Source: Candidatus Yonathbacteria bacterium CG17_big_fil_post_rev_8_21_14_2_50_43_9
GTDB taxonomy: Bacteria; Patescibacteriota; Minisyncoccia; Phycocordibacterales; UBA1550
Direction: 5' to 3'
Assembly: GCA_002771015.1 (NCBI GenBank)
Contig: PCUO01000013.1
Location: 1 to 15,611, forward strand
Length of the DNA stretch: 15,611 nt
A program made the position numbers and the translations under genes. Below, in pieces: positions 13,428-15,611 of this stretch (positions are counted from its first letter, which is position 1; the number at the start of each line of letters is the position of its first letter). The notes under the pieces are model-generated. The model did no database searches and had not been told where the DNA came from. It saw only the letters and a program-made list of their open reading frames with translations.

Positions 13428-13870
13428 AAATTTAACATTTGAAATTCAGGTGTCCCTGTGCTTGTCGCCTGCGTCGTTGTTGCACTAGTGTCAATTGTCC
13501 GCGTAGCTGTGTCAGTTGTCAATTGTTCTGTAATCAAATTGATCTCTAATGTATTCTCCACAGTCCTCTCGTAATTATCTTTCGCAGTGACTTTAATTAT
13601 ATTATACCCAGGAGCCAGTATCAATTGAGCGCGAAAGTTTCCATTTAGATCAACAGGTGTTTGAGTCCCGTTTACAGAGAGATTGTTTGTATGAATCCCG
13701 CGTCCAGTTATCACAATTGAGGGCGTGGTAGTTGAATAACCCGTTAGAGGGCTTTCAATGATAATTCTTGGGCCACGAACGTAGTCATCCAGCACAAAAT
13801 ACGAGTAGCCGATTACAATAGCGACTCCAATCCCACCTATCAACCATTGTATTATTTTTCTGCCTTCCAT
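13424..13870 (-). CDS. Membrane-anchored protein with one Ig-like domain
   Basis: 148-residue protein of unknown role: short basic N-terminus (MEGRK), one hydrophobic helix about residues 6-26, then a beta-sandwich-like region of about 75 residues (IIIESPLTGYSTTTPSIVITG, NLSVNGTQTPVDLNGNF, YNIIKVTAKDNY) typical of bacterial Ig-like/glucodextranase-B-like domains, and a Thr-rich tail. The frame opens at 13924, but that start lies in a 38-bp palindrome and adds a charged, palindrome-encoded stretch, so the ATG at 13870 is preferred. Such single-anchor Ig-like proteins are common between housekeeping genes in Patescibacteria. Confidence 0.75.
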   Translation of the reverse strand: MEGRKIIQWLIGGIGVAIVIGYSYFVLDDYVRGPRIIIESPLTGYSTTTPSIVITGRGIHTNNLSVNGTQTPVDLNGNFRAQLILAPGYNIIKVTAKDNYERTVENTLEINLITEQLTTDTATRTIDTSATTTQATSTGTPEFQMLNF

Positions 13871-13886
13871 GATTGTATTGGGCCCA

Positions 13887-13924
13887 ATGTCCGACCTCGA
13901 ATCAGCTGATTCGAGGTCGGACAT
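13887..13924. repeat. 38-bp perfect palindrome, GGTCGGAC family
   Basis: 19-nt arms without spacer (ATGTCCGACCTCGAATCAG), centre CAGCTG at 13903-13908. It lies between the ftsK stop and the Ig-like gene start. A shorter relative, AAGGTCGGACCTT, follows at 13942-13954. Confidence 0.9.
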
Positions 13925-13941
13925 AACCTTTTTTCGTATTT

Positions 13942-13954
13942 AAGGTCGGACCTT
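13942..13954. repeat. Short palindrome AAGGTCGGACCTT
   Basis: 13-bp odd palindrome whose sequence with flanks (ATTTAAG..CGACCTTTAT) closely matches 14742-14759 inside ftsK. It shares GGTCGGAC with the 38-bp palindrome beside it. Confidence 0.6.
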
Positions 13955-13990
13955 TATGTGTTTGTATTCCGTATCTCATCTCTAAGTCTA

Positions 13991-15611
13991 TTATTCTGTA
14001 GCGCTACCAGGAGTTTCTAATACTTCGCGCGCCTTCGCTCCATCTCCTGGCCCAATTACTCCTCGCTCCTCAAGCATGTCAACAAGGCGCGCAGCGCGGG
14101 CATAGCCAACCTTTAGGCGTCTCTGTAGATACGAAGTAGATGCTTTTCCTGCTTCAATAACGATGAGACGCGCATCCTCATACAAATCATCATCGTCATT
14201 TCCAGCCTCTTCTTCATCAAATGAGGAGCTAAAAATAGAATCCCTTTCGTTGCTTATACTTCCTGACGATAAGTTTATCTCGTCAGTATCAGGAAGCCCT
14301 TCCGTGGGCATATTTGCCAGGTATTTCACTACTGCTTTCACCTCGGTCTCGGACATAAATGCCGACTGAATACGCGTTGGTTTGGACAGCTCGCCTGATA
14401 TATAGAGCATATCGCCCGCTCCGAGTAGCTTTTCCGCGCCTGATGCGTCCAAAATAGTGCGCGAGTCAATTTGTGACGACACTTGCAGAGCCACACGTGC
14501 CGGCACATTTGCCTTGATGAGTCCGGTGATTACGTTTACCGATGGTCGCTGTGTAGAAAGAATGAGGTGAATACCAACCGCGCGACTCATTTGCGCGAGA
14601 CGCACGATAGCGCTTTCAAGCTCGCGCGGGTATGCCTGCATAATATCCGCGAGTTCGTCTAAAATAATGACGATGTATGGCATCCTTTCCGGCATCCCCG
14701 CATCCGTATCCGCACCCAAGGTCGGGCCTTGAGAATTTGCATTTAAGACCCGACCTTTATTCCCAACACCTTTCCCTTTTCCACTTCCCACTAATTTTAA
14801 GGCAGGCTCAAGAATATTTTTGTGGTACGAAGAAATGTCTCGCACCGACTCAGCCTCAAGGATATTATATCTGCGGTCCATTTCCTTTGCTGCCCACTTG
14901 AGCGCGAGAATTGCCTTTTTTGCGTCAGTAATCACAGGAGTTAGAAGGTGGGGGATTTTGTTGTAAAGAGTGAGCTCAACACGCTTTGGGTCAATCATAA
15001 TAAATCGCATCGCCTCTGGTCCGTTTCTGTAAAGAAGAGAGTTTACCACAGCGTGGATGGTTACAGATTTTCCAGAACCTGTTGCTCCAGCAATGAGCAC
15101 GTGAGGCATCTTTGCGAGGTCCGCATAATAAAGTTTCCCAGACACACCACGTCCAAGCGCGACGAGAAGCGGTTTGTGAGACTCTTGAAATTCGTCAGAA
15201 GAAAAGAGAGTTTTTAAACCAACAACCGTTTTTGTGGAGTTTGGCACTTCTATGCCAACGAGCGACTGTCCAGGTATCGGCGCTTCTATACGAATAGGGT
15301 GTGCTGCTAGCGCGTACGAGAGTTCATTTTGAAGACCAACAATGCGCGCAAGCTTCACCCCTTCTGCCGGTTTTAACGCGTAGCGTGTTACCGACGGTCC
15401 GATAGAAACCTCGTCCATTTCTACGGTGATACCGTATTGTCCGAGCGTGCGTTTAATAATGTTTGCATTTGCTTTTATGTCGCCAACGCCGGGCTTGCCT
15501 CGGTCTCCTTCTAGAAGTGAAAGTGGAGGAGGAACATACGTGGTATTAATAACTTGGTTAAACGATATTCCCGACTCGTCTGCAGGCGAAATTTCTTTTT
15601 TTATTTTTGCC
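13991..15611 (-). CDS. ftsK: DNA translocase FtsK/SpoIIIE, 5' end beyond the window
   Basis: Partial gene: the frame stays open to the window edge (15611), and upstream of the ATG at 15418 it reads an FtsK-like YVPPPLSLLEGD stretch, so 15418 is not the true start. About 540 codons are visible. FtsK is the hexameric ATPase pumping chromosome termini through the division septum and delivering XerCD at dif. Seen: alpha domain (VTRYALKPAEGVKLARI), Walker A GATGSGKS (15088-15065), IDPKRVELT, Walker B IILDELAD, STQRPSVNVITG, and the C-terminal winged-helix gamma domain (SYLQRRLKVGYARAARL) that reads KOPS. The N-terminal membrane part lies outside the window. A palindromic element is inserted in frame between Walker A and B (14718-14757). 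Confidence 0.95.
   Translation of the reverse strand, partial: AKIKKEISPADESGISFNQVINTTYVPPPLSLLEGDRGKPGVGDIKANANIIKRTLGQYGITVEMDEVSIGPSVTRYALKPAEGVKLARIVGLQNELSYALAAHPIRIEAPIPGQSLVGIEVPNSTKTVVGLKTLFSSDEFQESHKPLLVALGRGVSGKLYYADLAKMPHVLIAGATGSGKSVTIHAVVNSLLYRNGPEAMRFIMIDPKRVELTLYNKIPHLLTPVITDAKKAILALKWAAKEMDRRYNILEAESVRDISSYHKNILEPALKLVGSGKGKGVGNKGRVLNANSQGPTLGADTDAGMPERMPYIVIILDELADIMQAYPRELESAIVRLAQMSRAVGIHLILSTQRPSVNVITGLIKANVPARVALQVSSQIDSRTILDASGAEKLLGAGDMLYISGELSKPTRIQSAFMSETEVKAVVKYLANMPTEGLPDTDEINLSSGSISNERDSIFSSSFDEEEAGNDDDDLYEDARLIVIEAGKASTSYLQRRLKVGYARAARLVDMLEERGVIGPGDGAKAREVLETPGSATE
14718..14757. repeat. Palindromic element inside the ftsK reading frame
   Basis: AAGGTCGGG (14718-14726) and CCCGACCTT (14749-14757) are perfect inverted arms; inner CTT/AAG extends the stem past one mismatch. 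It encodes KGRVLNANSQGPTL within a Gly/Lys-rich loop (ftsK bases ~14690-14790) just before Walker B, where FtsK proteins vary in length. It belongs to the GGTCGGAC family found at 13887-13954. Confidence 0.7.

Overview
The window looks like a chromosomal segment from a bacterium of the Candidate Phyla Radiation (Patescibacteria, most likely a parcubacterial lineage). The signs are compact housekeeping genes, almost no Shine-Dalgarno sequences, start codons preceded by A/T-rich stretches, an EF-P with an atypical modification loop, a PaaX/Cas2-like protein of a type common in these genomes, and many small palindromic or low-complexity repeats between genes. This placement rests on protein and repeat style, not on a marker-gene tree.

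Plus-strand block (1-10138). A one-helix surface protein with Ig-like repeats is followed by a repeat spacer, glycyl-tRNA synthetase, an M16 zinc peptidase, a 56-bp perfect palindrome, an AI-2E/PerM-type membrane protein with a clear promoter, methionyl-tRNA synthetase, a dispersed palindromic repeat, a TatD-like nuclease, and the ribosomal/replication set rpsF - ssb - rpsR. The rpsF leader carries a consensus-spaced promoter and a GNRA hairpin resembling the S6:S18 site of 16S rRNA. The two large gaps before ssb and before rpsR hold paralogous copies of the same ~85-nt element, alignable without gaps.

Minus-strand block (15611-10261), read in transcription order. A 5'-truncated FtsK/SpoIIIE translocase is followed by a membrane-anchored Ig-like protein, RecA, a probably frameshifted small ORF, a 72-codon ORF, a PaaX/Cas2-like regulator joined to it by a 4-nt GTGA overlap, and EF-P. 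EF-P converges on rpsR at a shared hairpin terminator. The PaaX/Cas2-like gene is bracketed by two perfect palindromes with the same 36-bp core. A second palindrome family (GGTCGGAC type) sits between ftsK and its neighbour and also inside the ftsK reading frame.

Most genes serve translation (GlyRS, MetRS, S6, S18, EF-P) and DNA maintenance (SSB, RecA, FtsK, TatD). The parts that conventional annotation does not explain are the duplicated ssb/rpsR leader element, the palindrome-bracketed Cas2-like gene with its coupled small ORF, and the palindromes lying inside open reading frames.
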